This document shows positions 36,320 to 46,069 of a stretch of DNA of 64,000 nt, piece by piece. The first letter of the stretch is position 1; every line of letters starts with the position of its first letter. Both the position numbers and the translations under genes were made by a program. The notes under the pieces were generated by a model, which was not told where the DNA came from, did no database searches, and saw only the letters and a program-made list of their open reading frames with translations. The DNA is from Roseiflexus sp. (GTDB taxonomy: Bacteria > Chloroflexota > Chloroflexia > Chloroflexales > Roseiflexaceae), in the NCBI GenBank assembly GCA_025062325.1, contig JANXAL010000084.1, positions 1-64,000 of the forward strand, read 5' to 3'.

Positions 36320-37018
36320 GTGCTTTGCGCGCACGAAGCAACGTGTGAAGTGACTGCCACACCCTGGTTCAATCCTTTCGATGCTCCTGAACTAGCGTCT
36401 GGATACGAAGCCTGGTATGAGACAGAAGGTCGTGCTGCAGATCAGGCGGAACGACGCCTGATCCGGTGGTTGTTGTCCGGTCTGTCTCGAACGCAGACAT
36501 TGCTGGAGATTGGCGTTGGAACCGGGCACTTTGCACGCTGGCTGGTATTGGAGGGGTTTCGCGTCGTCGGTGTGGATCGGTCGGCGCCAATGCTTGCCGA
36601 GGCGTGGAAGCGCGGCGGCGTGCCGCTGGTGCGCGCTGATGCGGCATCGTTGCCATTCGCGGACGACGCCTTCGATGCTTCGCTGCTGATTACAACGTTG
36701 GAATTTGTACCTTCCCCGGAACGCGCGCTCCAGGAGGCGGCGCGTGTGGCGCGAGAGGGGGTCATCCTGGGAGTGCTCAACCGCTGGCATCCCATGGCCT
36801 GGCAACGAAAGCGCAGCGGGTTGCCTGTCTGGCAGATTGCACACTTCTACTCTCCTCCCGAACTGGCGCGGTTGGTACGCGAGGCGCTTCCGCGATCCAT
36901 CACCGACATCACTTGGCGCACAACGCTTTTGCCGGGTCCCTTTATGCAATCTCGCTCTTCTCTGCCGCTTGGCGCGTTCATTGGCATGCGGGTGGCGCTG
37001 TCCAAGCAAAAGGGGTAA
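36320..37018 (+). CDS. Class I SAM-dependent methyltransferase
   Basis: 232 residues from the GTG at 36320; TTG 36299 (overlapping ruvC) and GTG 36350 are alternative starts. Motif I is LLEIGVGTGHFARWL, followed by VVGVDRSAPML (motif post I) and FDASLLITTLEFV (motif II region). These mark a Methyltransf_11-type fold. The acceptor is unknown; menaquinone- or small-molecule methylation are possible types. Probably co-transcribed with ruvC and with the thiamine-binding-like gene. Confidence 0.8.
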   Translation: MLCAHEATCEVTATPWFNPFDAPELASGYEAWYETEGRAADQAERRLIRWLLSGLSRTQTLLEIGVGTGHFARWLVLEGFRVVGVDRSAPMLAEAWKRGGVPLVRADAASLPFADDAFDASLLITTLEFVPSPERALQEAARVAREGVILGVLNRWHPMAWQRKRSGLPVWQIAHFYSPPELARLVREALPRSITDITWRTTLLPGPFMQSRSSLPLGAFIGMRVALSKQKG

Positions 37019-37021
37019 AAG

Positions 37022-37312
37022 ATGATGACCCACGAGGATCATCCTGTCGGTCTGACGGCACAGGTGAGTTTGTACCCGCTGCGTCAGGAACATCTCAGCC
37101 CGGCGATTGATGCAGCGCTGGCACTCTGGCGCGAGCGCGGATTGGATGTGCAGCCGGGCCCAATGAGCACCTTGATCGCTGGTCCGGAGGAAGTGGTGTG
37201 GGAAGCGTTGCGTGCAGCGTTCGCTGCGGCTGCCGCCAGCGGTGAGACGGTGATGGTCATCACGGTGTCTAACGCCTGCCCGTGGCCACCGCCATCGCAG
37301 AAACGTCCCTGA
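37022..37312 (+). CDS. Thiamine-binding-like protein (MTH1187/YkoF family)
   Basis: 96 residues matching the single-domain PF01910: VSLYPLRQEHLSPAIDAAL, the central PMSTLIAG (the family's 'G.mSTvieG' motif) and the VWEAL..AF helix. Family members are small ferredoxin-like proteins, some of which bind thiamine or its pyrimidine. It is 3 nt after the methyltransferase gene. The C-terminus ends in a Pro-rich tail. Function inferred from family. Confidence 0.75.
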   Translation: MMTHEDHPVGLTAQVSLYPLRQEHLSPAIDAALALWRERGLDVQPGPMSTLIAGPEEVVWEALRAAFAAAAASGETVMVITVSNACPWPPPSQKRP

Positions 37313-37918
37313 TAAGGGCTTGTTTGGGCATGAAGCGGGTTTTTCCGCGTCTCGACACCTTTTTGCTCTCATTCTCCCGATCCCAGGTGTAGCGTTTTTG
37401 GGCGCGATGGATGTTTTCCACGTTTTGACGCCTGTTTCCCCCTCATCCCCTCTCCTCCTTCTCCCACGAGGGGAGCACGGGAGTTAGAGCGTCCTGTTGC
37501 CCTTTTCCCCCTCATCCCCCCTACCCCCTTCTCTCACCAGGGGAGCAGAGGGAGGCTCTCATGTGTAGGCTTTTTGGTATGCGAAGCAGATTCGCCGCAT
37601 CCCGACGACTGTGATCCCCCTTACCCCCACCAGGGGAGCAGGGGGTGGATGGGGCGTCCTGGCGCCTGAAACAGACATCATCACAAGGGGATTGCCAATA
37701 TGCTCGTGAGAAAGGGGAGGGAGACGTCTTGACGCCTGAAACGGGGCGAGCACGCCTTTCTGAATCATCGCTTTTTCCGCATCAGGAAGCCATTGTCAGA
37801 CATGTGGACAATGCACAGGCGCTATGCAAAGAGGGTAAGGTGAAGCCTCTCGATGCAGATCGGCAATGCGATCCAGAAGCGTGTCAGAAACATCTCTTCA
37901 CCTGCGAGTTTCCCACAC
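37313..37918. repeat. Intergenic cluster of dispersed hairpin-rich repeats
   Basis: Up to about 37735 there are five or so diverged copies of the element also seen at 21728-22130 and 62085-62545 (GTAGGCTTTTTGGTATGCGA, CCGCATCCCGACG, CCCCTTCTCC..., GGGGAGCAGGGGG). The remainder to 37918, between convergent gene ends, shows no gene or repeat that I recognise. Confidence 0.65.
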
Positions 37919-39880
37919 CTATACTCCGCCCACGGCCAGCGCACGCAATTCAGGCAGCGGCTGGTCTTCGCGCGGCATTTCGTGCAGCGCCGACTGGCTG
38001 CGCTGAACGATAAGGCGGAGCAAACGCACAGTGCGCTGCGCGTCATCCGACAGAGCGGCTTCCTCAAGATCGGCGATAAGTGCGAGAACATCAGGTGGCA
38101 CGAGACGACTGGCGTGCCGGGCGATGAAGATTTTGTCGTGGCTGGTGCGATCATACTGTTCGCCGGGCAAGAACAACTCTTCAAAGAGTTTTTCGCCCGG
38201 ACGCAGCCCGATGAAGGCAATATCAATGTCGCGCCCGACCTGTAATCCGGAGAGTTCGATCATATCGCGCGCCAGGTCAAGGATTTTGACCGGCTCGCCC
38301 ATGTCGAGCGTAAACACCTCGCCGCCTCGACCGAGCACTGCTGCCTGCAACACCAGTTGCACCGCTTCAGGAATGGTCATGAAATAGCGCCGCATCTCAG
38401 GATGGGTGACGGTCACCGGTCCGCCTGCTGCAATCTGCTGCTTGAACGTCCACACGACACTGCCGCGACTGCCAAGGACATTGCCGAAGCGCACCGCCAT
38501 GAATGCCCGCCCGCTGAGTTTCGCGGCGTGGTGAACCAGCAATTCGGCAGCGCGTTTGCTGCTGCCCATGATGCTGGTCGGATTGACGGCCTTATCGGTC
38601 GAAATCATGACAAAGCGTTCAACGCCGGTCACGATCGAGGCGTCGAGCAGGTTGCGCGTTCCCAGCACATTATTGGTGACCGCCTCGACCGGATTGGCCT
38701 CCATGAGCGGCACATGCTTGTGCGCTGCAGCGTGGAACACAATCTCTGGGCGGTACTGCTCGAATATGGAATGGATCCGTTCGGTGAAGCGGATGTCGGC
38801 GATAACCGTATGCAGAAGGGTTTTACCGCGCGCGGCGCCTGATCCATTGATCGTGGGGTCTGGTTGATTGCGAGCGTCATTCAGCCATTGTTGCAGCTCG
38901 TTATGAATAGCGAAGACGCTATTTTCGCCATGCCCGAGAATTATCAGATCCGACGGTTCATAGCGCAGCACATGGCGGCAGATTTCGCTTCCAATCGAGC
39001 CGCCGCCGCCGGTGACCATCACGCGTCGCCCGCGTATCAGGGCGCTTACCGCCTGCATATCAGTTTTGATCGGCTCACGCCGCAGCAGGTCTTCAATCTG
39101 CACATCACGAATATGGTTGACGCTGAAGCGGCCATCGACCAGTTCGGCGAGGCCAGGAATGATTTTCGCGCGCACGCCAGCGTGCTCGCAGATCGCCACA
39201 ATTTCGCGGATCGTTTTTCCAGGAGCGCTTGGCATGGCGATGATCACTTCATTGATGTTATGGTTAGCGACCAGATGAGGAATGTCGTGACGATTCCCCA
39301 GCACCGTTACACCGTTGATCCGCACGCCGCGCTTGCGAGGATTGTCATCGACAAAACCGACCACGACGGTGTTTCGTCGCGCAGTGCGCATGCTCTGCAC
39401 AATCATAGCCCCGGCCTCGCCCGCTCCCATGATCAGCACCCGATTGTTGCCGTACCGGGTGTGACGCGGGGGCGATGGATGAAAGCGAGCGTGCGCGCTC
39501 AGTCGCGGTAGCGCCGTCAGCGCCAGTGCAGGCATTAGAAAGATCAGCGGAACGGAGAGCGGCACCACTGGCAACGTTCCGATTAGAACGCGGCTGAATA
39601 TTGCAAGGCTCTCAAGAATGATCCCGGCGAGCGCCAATGCAAACGCCAGCAGGCTGAACTCGTATAATGACGCATAGCGCCAATACTGGGCATACACTCC
39701 TGTGACGGCGAAGATGGAGGGAACGACGATAACCGCCGCGCCTGCAAACAACGCAAACGATGCCCAGTATTCTCCGAGATTGAGGCGCTCGAGGCGCAAG
39801 GCATACCCGATGAATGCAGCAATGATCAGCGCTAGCACATCTATCCCATAAATGTAGAAGGCAGGCGTAGAACGTTGCAT
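37919..39880 (-). CDS. Membrane-bound nucleoside-diphosphate-sugar dehydratase (CapD/PglF-like)
   Basis: 653 residues from the ATG at 39880 (GGAGGTATGGC upstream; an in-frame start at 39901 lacks an RBS). Four N-terminal membrane helices (to about 120), a CoA-binding-like Rossmann region with GAGEAG (about 150), then the extended SDR domain with VTGGGGSIGSE (about 290) and the catalytic SIMGSSKR motif. Such enzymes form 4-keto-6-deoxy UDP-sugars from UDP-GlcNAc. With the DegT aminotransferase and acetyltransferases of this cluster it would give an amino-deoxy sugar. It is the last gene of the exopolysaccharide cluster. Confidence 0.9.
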   Translation of the reverse strand: MQRSTPAFYIYGIDVLALIIAAFIGYALRLERLNLGEYWASFALFAGAAVIVVPSIFAVTGVYAQYWRYASLYEFSLLAFALALAGIILESLAIFSRVLIGTLPVVPLSVPLIFLMPALALTALPRLSAHARFHPSPPRHTRYGNNRVLIMGAGEAGAMIVQSMRTARRNTVVVGFVDDNPRKRGVRINGVTVLGNRHDIPHLVANHNINEVIIAMPSAPGKTIREIVAICEHAGVRAKIIPGLAELVDGRFSVNHIRDVQIEDLLRREPIKTDMQAVSALIRGRRVMVTGGGGSIGSEICRHVLRYEPSDLIILGHGENSVFAIHNELQQWLNDARNQPDPTINGSGAARGKTLLHTVIADIRFTERIHSIFEQYRPEIVFHAAAHKHVPLMEANPVEAVTNNVLGTRNLLDASIVTGVERFVMISTDKAVNPTSIMGSSKRAAELLVHHAAKLSGRAFMAVRFGNVLGSRGSVVWTFKQQIAAGGPVTVTHPEMRRYFMTIPEAVQLVLQAAVLGRGGEVFTLDMGEPVKILDLARDMIELSGLQVGRDIDIAFIGLRPGEKLFEELFLPGEQYDRTSHDKIFIARHASRLVPPDVLALIADLEEAALSDDAQRTVRLLRLIVQRSQSALHEMPREDQPLPELRALAVGGV

Positions 39881-39894
39881 GCCATACCTCCTCT

Positions 39895-40572
39895 CTAGCA
39901 CGCCCAGGGCGCGACGCCAAATCGCAGCAGATAGTAGAACGTCTTGAGCAGTTCACCTGGCACAATCCAGCGACCCTCAGGATTGCGCCACCAGTCGGCA
40001 GGGGTATAGGGCGGGTTGCGCGGACCGTCGTAGATGGCAACGACCCCTGTATCCGCAAGATGCCGCTTGATCACGCACATTGCGCGCCGACTGTGGGGCC
40101 AGTCGGTCACGATCAGCACACGCTCGACCTTGCGTTCCTGCGCCATCCGCGCGATCTCGCGCCCGTCGGCCCACGTGCTGTCGGTGATAAGCGGCACAAA
40201 TGCTGAAGCGGGAACGCCTTGCTGGATTGCCAGACGCCGCGCCTTCTGGACAACCAGCGAGCCGTCAGGCGTTTCGCCAGTGCGCCAGATTTCGCGCCCG
40301 TATCCTTCCCGGTAGAGATCGATAGCGTGCTGGTCGCGCATTGGAAATCCGCCGCCCAACACCACAATCACATCGGCGGGCGCCGGACTCCCCGGCAATG
40401 CCAGCAGACCGCCAAGTGCGGGCAGCCACCAGCCAGCGCTGCCTGCCAGGATCGCAATCGTCACGAGGGCTGCGCCGCCGATGCGAACGAACAGACGCCT
40501 CGACCGTCTTGTCCAGCGTTCAGGCGCCATGCGCTGCGGCGCGGTGTCGTGATCCAGCGAACGGACGTTCAT
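39895..40572 (-). CDS. YdcF/ElyC family (DUF218) membrane protein
   Basis: 225 residues. One membrane helix (about 28-52) and the DUF218 core: ADVIVVLGGGFP, then TADGREIA-like text (DSTWADGREIARM) and VLIVTDWPHSRRA. The family includes ElyC, needed for undecaprenyl-phosphate-linked envelope polymer synthesis, and SanA. Start overlaps the aminotransferase stop by 4 nt. A role in lipid-carrier metabolism for the polysaccharide is inferred from family and location. Confidence 0.8.
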   Translation of the reverse strand: MNVRSLDHDTAPQRMAPERWTRRSRRLFVRIGGAALVTIAILAGSAGWWLPALGGLLALPGSPAPADVIVVLGGGFPMRDQHAIDLYREGYGREIWRTGETPDGSLVVQKARRLAIQQGVPASAFVPLITDSTWADGREIARMAQERKVERVLIVTDWPHSRRAMCVIKRHLADTGVVAIYDGPRNPPYTPADWWRNPEGRWIVPGELLKTFYYLLRFGVAPWAC

Positions 40573-41780
40573 AGTGCGTCTGCCATTTCCTCGCGTACAA
40601 TTGATCGCTCCAGACTCTCACGCAATCGCTGACAGACCATGTCCACCTGCGACTCGGTCATCACGCTGGAGAAGGGCAATGCCAGCGACATATCCCCCAA
40701 ACGCTCGGTGATCGGGAAATCGCCTCGCCGGAAACCGAACCGTTTGCGATAGAACGGTTGCAGATGGATCGGCGTAAAGTAGGGACGGCTGGGAATGCCT
40801 GCCGCTGCCAGATAGCGCATCACAGCGTCACGACTGGCGGGCGGTTTGATTCGCACCACATAGACGAACCAGCTCATCCGGGTCGTCGTGGCGCTGATGA
40901 TCGGGCGCTCGATCAGCTCGATGTCTGCCAACCGCTCGTTGTACCAGGCAGCGACCCGTTCGCGCTTTGCCAGCAGTTCATGAATGCGCTGCATCTGGAC
41001 GCATCCTAACGCTGCGCTCAGTTCATCAAGCCGGTAATTGAAACCGAGACGGGCGTGGTTCAACCATGCGTCGAAGACATCGCGGCCCTGATTGCGCAGA
41101 CTGCGCAGCAACGTCGTCCATTCTTCGTTGTTCGTCACGATCATGCCGCCTTCGCCCGTCGTGATCTGTTTATTTGGGTAGAAGGCGAAGACCGCAATGT
41201 CACCCAGCGTTCCTGCCGGACGACCGCGGTACTCTGAACCCAGAGCCTCGCAGGCGTCTTCGATCACGACCAGGTTACGACGCCGGGCGATAGCGACGAG
41301 AGGCGCCATATCTGCTGGCTGACCGAAGGCATGCACCGGCAGGATTGCCTTGACCCGACCATAGCGGCTGTTGCGCAGCGCTGGCGGCAGCCAGCGGCGC
41401 GCAGTCATTCCGCCGCGCGATAGATCGCTGATGGCAGCGTGCACCTGCTCTGGGTCGATGTTGCCGGTGATTGGATCGACATCGACGAAGATCGGAATGC
41501 CGCGCTCGTACAGAATGCAGTTGGCTGAGGCGATGAACGAGAACGGCGTGGTAACGACCAGATCATACTCCGCGACACCAGCAACAATGATGCTCAAGTG
41601 CAAACCGCTCGTGCCGGAACTAACCGCAACGCCGTAGCGTGCGCCAACAAACGCCGCAACGCGTTGCTCGAACTGTTGCACGTATGGTCCAATGCTCAAC
41701 ACCGGCGTATGCAGAACCTGCAGAACGGCCTTGCGTTCTGCGTCGGTCAGATCGGGCGATGACATTGGCACTGCGTCCAT
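40569..41780 (-). CDS. DegT/DnrJ/EryC1/StrS aminotransferase
   Basis: 403 residues, PLP-dependent sugar aminotransferase. The Schiff-base Lys is in FYPNKQITTGEGG (about 204-216), preceded by the DACEALGS motif that contacts the cofactor. The preferred start at 41780 follows AAAGGACGA. It would transfer an amino group from glutamate to a 4-keto sugar, most likely the product of the CapD-like dehydratase in this cluster. The ring position aminated cannot be told from sequence. Confidence 0.93.
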   Translation of the reverse strand: MDAVPMSSPDLTDAERKAVLQVLHTPVLSIGPYVQQFEQRVAAFVGARYGVAVSSGTSGLHLSIIVAGVAEYDLVVTTPFSFIASANCILYERGIPIFVDVDPITGNIDPEQVHAAISDLSRGGMTARRWLPPALRNSRYGRVKAILPVHAFGQPADMAPLVAIARRRNLVVIEDACEALGSEYRGRPAGTLGDIAVFAFYPNKQITTGEGGMIVTNNEEWTTLLRSLRNQGRDVFDAWLNHARLGFNYRLDELSAALGCVQMQRIHELLAKRERVAAWYNERLADIELIERPIISATTTRMSWFVYVVRIKPPASRDAVMRYLAAAGIPSRPYFTPIHLQPFYRKRFGFRRGDFPITERLGDMSLALPFSSVMTESQVDMVCQRLRESLERSIVREEMADAL

Positions 41781-41849
41781 ACTGTCGTCCTTTATGCTGA
41801 TTGCCTACCGGGTTGCGCTTCCCTCTGGCTGCGCCTTCGGTTCCATCAC

Positions 41850-42950
41850 TCACGTCGAGGCCTGACCACCCAACTCTCGCACCTGCCCCGCGTCTGGCGG
41901 CGGCAGCATCCGATATGCCGGGAAGTACTCCGCCTCGCGTGGCAGAGCGCATCCGTAGTACTCCGTCCACGCCTGACACAGATCGGCATACAATGCTGGC
42001 TGATGTATGCGTCGATAGATTGAAAACCGCAGGCGCAGCGGCGAAAAACTCGCTTTGAATTGGAAAATGCCATCATTCGGCCGGTAACCGCCGCCCAGAA
42101 TCAGACGGCGCTTCCCATGGCGCTGTCCCCATTGAATAGCGGCGTAGATAATTGCATGCGACGCCCGACAGTGCTGATAGTCCTTATCCAAACCGGCCAG
42201 GAAATCGTACATTTCTGCATCGTCATAGAGATAGAGCGCCATAGCAACGACCCGATTGGAACATTCCGCCATCAGGAAGAAAGAATGCTCCAGCAACTCC
42301 TCGTAGAACGACCAGAAATACTCAAATGAAAAAAAGTAACGCTCCAGGGCGCGACGCCGCTTCATCGTCTTGGTATAGATGTGGTAGCATTCCATAACAT
42401 CGGCCGTGTTCTGCGCCATGAAGACACGAACTCCTTCGCGCTGCGCCCGTCGAATGTTATATCGGGATTGATCTTCGAGGGATTGCTGCCACAGAGCCTT
42501 CTCTGAAAGCGTCAGATCAACTGCCACGATATCACGATCATAACGAACATCATCGGCGCACAACAGCCCGGTGTAGCGATCAGAAGGATGCAGATGCATA
42601 AATTCCGCTACAATCCGCTGCTCCTGACAAAATCGGCGCCAGCCTTCAATAAAGGCGCGCTGAAGTTCAGGCGTCACCGTTCCTAATCCGATCGGGCCGG
42701 TATATTCAGGCGTAATCGTATCCCAGTACGACGCATAGTGTCTGGCAAAGGGCAGATTGCTCACCGGGCGCAGAAAAAACGGATAGACGATTCGTCCTTC
42801 GTCTGACGCCACAGTGAACAATCGTGCCGGATAGCCAGTCTGCCGCTGAACGATCCTGGCATATCCGACGCTGCCAAGCACGCTAATGCGCGCTGGCAGC
42901 GCCTCCTCCCACGCTTCCCGATCGTCAGCCGTGTACACCCGTTCCTGCAT
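41850..42950 (-). CDS. FemAB/GNAT-fold aminoacyl- or acyltransferase
   Basis: 366 residues with the FemAB-type double-GNAT pattern: YPFFLRPV and YDTITPEYTGP-like N-terminal segment (YWDTITPEYTGPIG), then LWQQSLEDQSRYNIRRAQREGV and LILGGGYRPNDGIFQFKASF near the end. Proteins of this kind in polysaccharide loci (including exosortase-A-associated ones) are thought to attach amino acids or acyl groups to sugars. Start has GGAGGGGAGA. 30 nt from nadE. Confidence 0.78.
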   Translation of the reverse strand: MQERVYTADDREAWEEALPARISVLGSVGYARIVQRQTGYPARLFTVASDEGRIVYPFFLRPVSNLPFARHYASYWDTITPEYTGPIGLGTVTPELQRAFIEGWRRFCQEQRIVAEFMHLHPSDRYTGLLCADDVRYDRDIVAVDLTLSEKALWQQSLEDQSRYNIRRAQREGVRVFMAQNTADVMECYHIYTKTMKRRRALERYFFSFEYFWSFYEELLEHSFFLMAECSNRVVAMALYLYDDAEMYDFLAGLDKDYQHCRASHAIIYAAIQWGQRHGKRRLILGGGYRPNDGIFQFKASFSPLRLRFSIYRRIHQPALYADLCQAWTEYYGCALPREAEYFPAYRMLPPPDAGQVRELGGQAST

Positions 42951-42980
42951 TCTCCCCTCCTTCGCTCTCCTGATCGGGGC

Positions 42981-43985
42981 CTACTGACCGATGGTGATCG
43001 CCGCGTGCTCCTCAGCGCGCAGTTCCAGCGGCGGCATACGCAGGTACGCTGTCGTGCGTCGCTTGCGGGCAAAATCGTTGAAGGCGCGCCGTACCTGCAC
43101 TGGAGTCAGGTTCAGCGCTTCTGCCACATCCACCACCGGCACATGGCGCTCCTGCGCGTACCAGAGCAGATCCATCGTTTCAAACGGCAGCCGGAAGAAG
43201 AACTCCTGCTGTGTGGTTGGGGCGCTGTAAGTGTCGGATGTGGGCGGGCGACGCTGGATAACTTCTGGTACGTCGAGATAGCGCGCCAGTTGATAGATCT
43301 GCGTTTTGTACAGATGCACAATTGGGCGCAGATCGGCGCCGCCGTCACCGTACTTGACGAAGAACCCCTGATCGTGCTCATTCTTGTTTGGCGTGCCGAC
43401 GACCGCGTAGTTGCGCAGTTCAGCGTGGTAGTACGCCATCGCCATGCGCGCTCGCTGCTTGAAGTTCGAGGCGGCGACGATCTGGGCATATTCGCGCGGC
43501 GGCAGGCGTTTGCTCTTCACCTCGCCATTCGGCGTGATAATCTCCAGTGAAAAGACATTCAGCGTATCGGCTTCGAGCAGGTTCTGCGGCAGCACTATCC
43601 GCATCTTGTAGCCAAGAGCGGCGTCGTACTCCGGGAAGATCCGTCGCACGGCTTCGTCGCGGCGGCGGTAACAGCCAAACCCTTCGAGCACCGGCGTGAG
43701 GTCTTCCAGAATCGGCTCGACGCCATAGTGCCGTGCGACCATCTCTGACAGATGCACCGTCTGCGGGTCGGAGTCGCGCTCTGGCATCATCAGCGCAACC
43801 ACGCGCTGCGGGCCGAATGCACGGACGCAGAGCGCCAGCGTTACCGATGAGTCGATCCCGCCGCTGATTCCCAGCACAACCCCCTGACGATGCAGGGTTC
43901 TGACGACATGGTATTGCAACCAGTTGATGATGCGCTCTGTCTCAGCAGCAGCATCAATCTCCAGAACGCGTGTGTCAAACCCCAT
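42981..43985 (-). CDS. NAD synthase-like ATP pyrophosphatase (NadE family)
   Basis: 334 residues; there is no glutaminase domain. The ATP-pyrophosphatase P-loop SGGIDSSVTLAL is at about 41-52. The TPNKNEHDQGFFVKYGDGGADL segment (in parts) matches the NadE substrate loop. Ammonia-dependent NadE converts nicotinate adenine dinucleotide to NAD. Location next to AsnB in a sugar cluster makes a dedicated amide-forming role on a carboxylated sugar an alternative. The 3' part carries about 40 residues beyond the typical length. The ATG overlaps the asnB end by 11 nt. Confidence 0.82.
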   Translation of the reverse strand: MGFDTRVLEIDAAAETERIINWLQYHVVRTLHRQGVVLGISGGIDSSVTLALCVRAFGPQRVVALMMPERDSDPQTVHLSEMVARHYGVEPILEDLTPVLEGFGCYRRRDEAVRRIFPEYDAALGYKMRIVLPQNLLEADTLNVFSLEIITPNGEVKSKRLPPREYAQIVAASNFKQRARMAMAYYHAELRNYAVVGTPNKNEHDQGFFVKYGDGGADLRPIVHLYKTQIYQLARYLDVPEVIQRRPPTSDTYSAPTTQQEFFFRLPFETMDLLWYAQERHVPVVDVAEALNLTPVQVRRAFNDFARKRRTTAYLRMPPLELRAEEHAAITIGQ

Positions 43986-45975
43986 AGCCTCCTCCCACGG
44001 CTATGCCGCTTCTGATGCAGAGTTTCACGTCGTCTGCATCGGAGATTGGCGGCGGCTGACGAAAACCGCGAATAAACTGCTCGACCAGCAGTTGGGTCGA
44101 GAGGATCCCCACCAGCGCCATATCCTCAGTTTCGCTCAGACGGACGCCGGATTGCGCTTTTTCCTTCAAATGCGCAACTGCTGTCGGTTTGAACAGACCG
44201 TTCGCCCGGATGCAGTCCGGCGAGAGGAGATGCTGAACGTAGTCCAGGCGTGCGTCGTTGAAGAAGCTCCGATGAATTGGCGCCCGGTACGGTTGCTTGG
44301 GACGCTGCCAGATGGCGTCCGGCAGCCAGGCGCGACTGACCCGGCGCAGGATGTATTTCTCGGTGAGACCGCGTAATTTCAGACGCGGCGGCAGGCGATT
44401 GGCAAACTCAATCACGCGATGGTCGAGGAAGGGGAAACGTCCCTCAACGGCATGCGCCATCAGCATCCGATCGCCCTGGGCGGAGAGGAGATACTGCGAG
44501 AGAAAGGTGGTGATCTCCAGATATTGCGCCTGATGGAGCGGATCCCACGAACCGAACGTCTCCGGATAGCGCGGCGCACGATCCGTCGGCTGCGCCAGTG
44601 CGTCGGCGGCCTGGCGCACCTCGTCGCTGAAGAAACGGCGCGTGCGGCTGGTGGTGCGCCAGCGTGGACGATGCGAGTAATCCGGCGCGGCTGTATCGAT
44701 GAGCCCTTCGCTGAAGAATGCTGCCACGTATGCAACATTGCTATTCGCAAATCCGGCGATCCAGGGGTAGAGACGGCGAAATAGCAGCGGCCGTAGATGC
44801 GACGATGGCTGGCGCGCCCAAAATCGCCGCACCTTCGCCTCCTTGAAGATATCGTAGCCCGCCAGAAACTCATCAGCGCCTTCGCCGGTCAGCACTACGC
44901 GATAGGAATGGGCGCGCACCAACTGGGAAAGGATGAACAGCGGCGCAGGCGATGTGCGCAGGATTGGCATTTCGGCATGCCAGATCACCTCCGGAAAGAC
45001 GCGCCCGATGTCGGCATGCGTCACAAACGCCACCTGATGGTCAGTGCCAAGACACTGCGCCATCTGACGCTGGAACGGACTCTCATCGAACTCAGGATCG
45101 CTGAAGGCAATCGAAAACGTGTCAAGACGATTGCTGGCGTACCGGCGCACAATCGCCGCGACAGTCGAGGAATCCAGCCCGCCGCTGAGGTACGCCCCAA
45201 CCGGCACATCAGCCCGCAGTCGGATCTTTGTAGCGTCGATCAGCAGCTCGCGCAGCTCTTCAACATACTCCTCCTCGCTGCGTTCCTTCTCGGGAACGCT
45301 AAACTCAAGGCGCCAGTACGGTTGAACATCGATGTGCCCGTGTCGCGCAATCAGGTAATGACCTGGGGGCACGTCAACGATGTCCTGAAAAATAGTTCGT
45401 GGTGAGAGAGTTCCCCAGAAGGTGAAAATCTGCTCCAGCGCCACCGGGTCGATCACGCGCCGCACGCGCGGCTCAGCCAGAATCGCTTTGATTTCTGACG
45501 CAAAGATCAGTGTTCCGTCGACGAAGGTATAGAACAGCGGGAGAATGCCAACCCGGTCGCGCGCCAGGAAGAGCGCTTGCTCGCGCGCGTCCCAGATGGC
45601 TATTGCAAACTGTCCGTTGAGATGCGCAAGGCACGCCGGACCGTACTCCTCATAGAGGTGCAGGATCACCTCAGTATCGGTGTTGGTCGTGAAGCGGTGC
45701 CCGCGCGCCTCGAGATCGGGGCGCAGTTCCACGTAGTTAAAAATCTCGCCGTTGAACACGATCCAGTATCTTTCGTCTTCGCTGGCGATCGGTTGCTGCC
45801 CGCCGCTCAGATCGATAATGCTCAGCCGCGCATTGCCCAGACCGGCTCGATTGTCGAGATAGATGCCGAACTGGTCTGGACCGCGATGCCGGATCATGGC
45901 CAGCATCTGCCGCAGCGTTGCTTCGGCAATTGGATGATCGCCCCGAACGTTGACAATCCCCACAATTCCGCACAT
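43975..45975 (-). CDS. asnB: Asparagine synthase (glutamine-hydrolysing)-like amidotransferase
   Basis: 666 residues from the ATG at 45975, which exposes the catalytic Cys2 (MCGIVGIV); a longer frame upstream is not needed. Residues 1-210 form the class II glutaminase domain, and the synthetase domain has the P-loop LSGGLDSSTVAA. In exopolysaccharide clusters such proteins amidate sugar carboxylates or aminoacyl groups instead of making free asparagine; that is inference here. RBS AGGAGT lies upstream. Overlaps nadE by 11 nt. Confidence 0.9.
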   Translation of the reverse strand: MCGIVGIVNVRGDHPIAEATLRQMLAMIRHRGPDQFGIYLDNRAGLGNARLSIIDLSGGQQPIASEDERYWIVFNGEIFNYVELRPDLEARGHRFTTNTDTEVILHLYEEYGPACLAHLNGQFAIAIWDAREQALFLARDRVGILPLFYTFVDGTLIFASEIKAILAEPRVRRVIDPVALEQIFTFWGTLSPRTIFQDIVDVPPGHYLIARHGHIDVQPYWRLEFSVPEKERSEEEYVEELRELLIDATKIRLRADVPVGAYLSGGLDSSTVAAIVRRYASNRLDTFSIAFSDPEFDESPFQRQMAQCLGTDHQVAFVTHADIGRVFPEVIWHAEMPILRTSPAPLFILSQLVRAHSYRVVLTGEGADEFLAGYDIFKEAKVRRFWARQPSSHLRPLLFRRLYPWIAGFANSNVAYVAAFFSEGLIDTAAPDYSHRPRWRTTSRTRRFFSDEVRQAADALAQPTDRAPRYPETFGSWDPLHQAQYLEITTFLSQYLLSAQGDRMLMAHAVEGRFPFLDHRVIEFANRLPPRLKLRGLTEKYILRRVSRAWLPDAIWQRPKQPYRAPIHRSFFNDARLDYVQHLLSPDCIRANGLFKPTAVAHLKEKAQSGVRLSETEDMALVGILSTQLLVEQFIRGFRQPPPISDADDVKLCIRSGIAVGGGYGV

Positions 45976-46016
45976 TGAGAGACTCCTGTGTTTGCGACGA
46001 CTCGACGGGCTGAGCA

Positions 46017-46057
46017 GAGACGTTGCACTGGGTGGAGACGTTGCAATGCAACGTCTC
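46017..46057. repeat. Palindromic GAGACGTTGCA element
   Basis: GAGACGTTGCA (46035-46045), A, TGCAACGTCTC (46047-46057) is a perfect 11-bp palindrome, preceded by another direct copy of GAGACGTTGCA at 46017-46027. It lies between the acyl-CoA ligase and asnB genes and can form a hairpin in the mRNA. Similar AGAGACGTTGCA palindromes are dispersed in cyanobacteria and Chloroflexota. Confidence 0.7.
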
Positions 46058-46069
46058 TGCCGCATCCCG

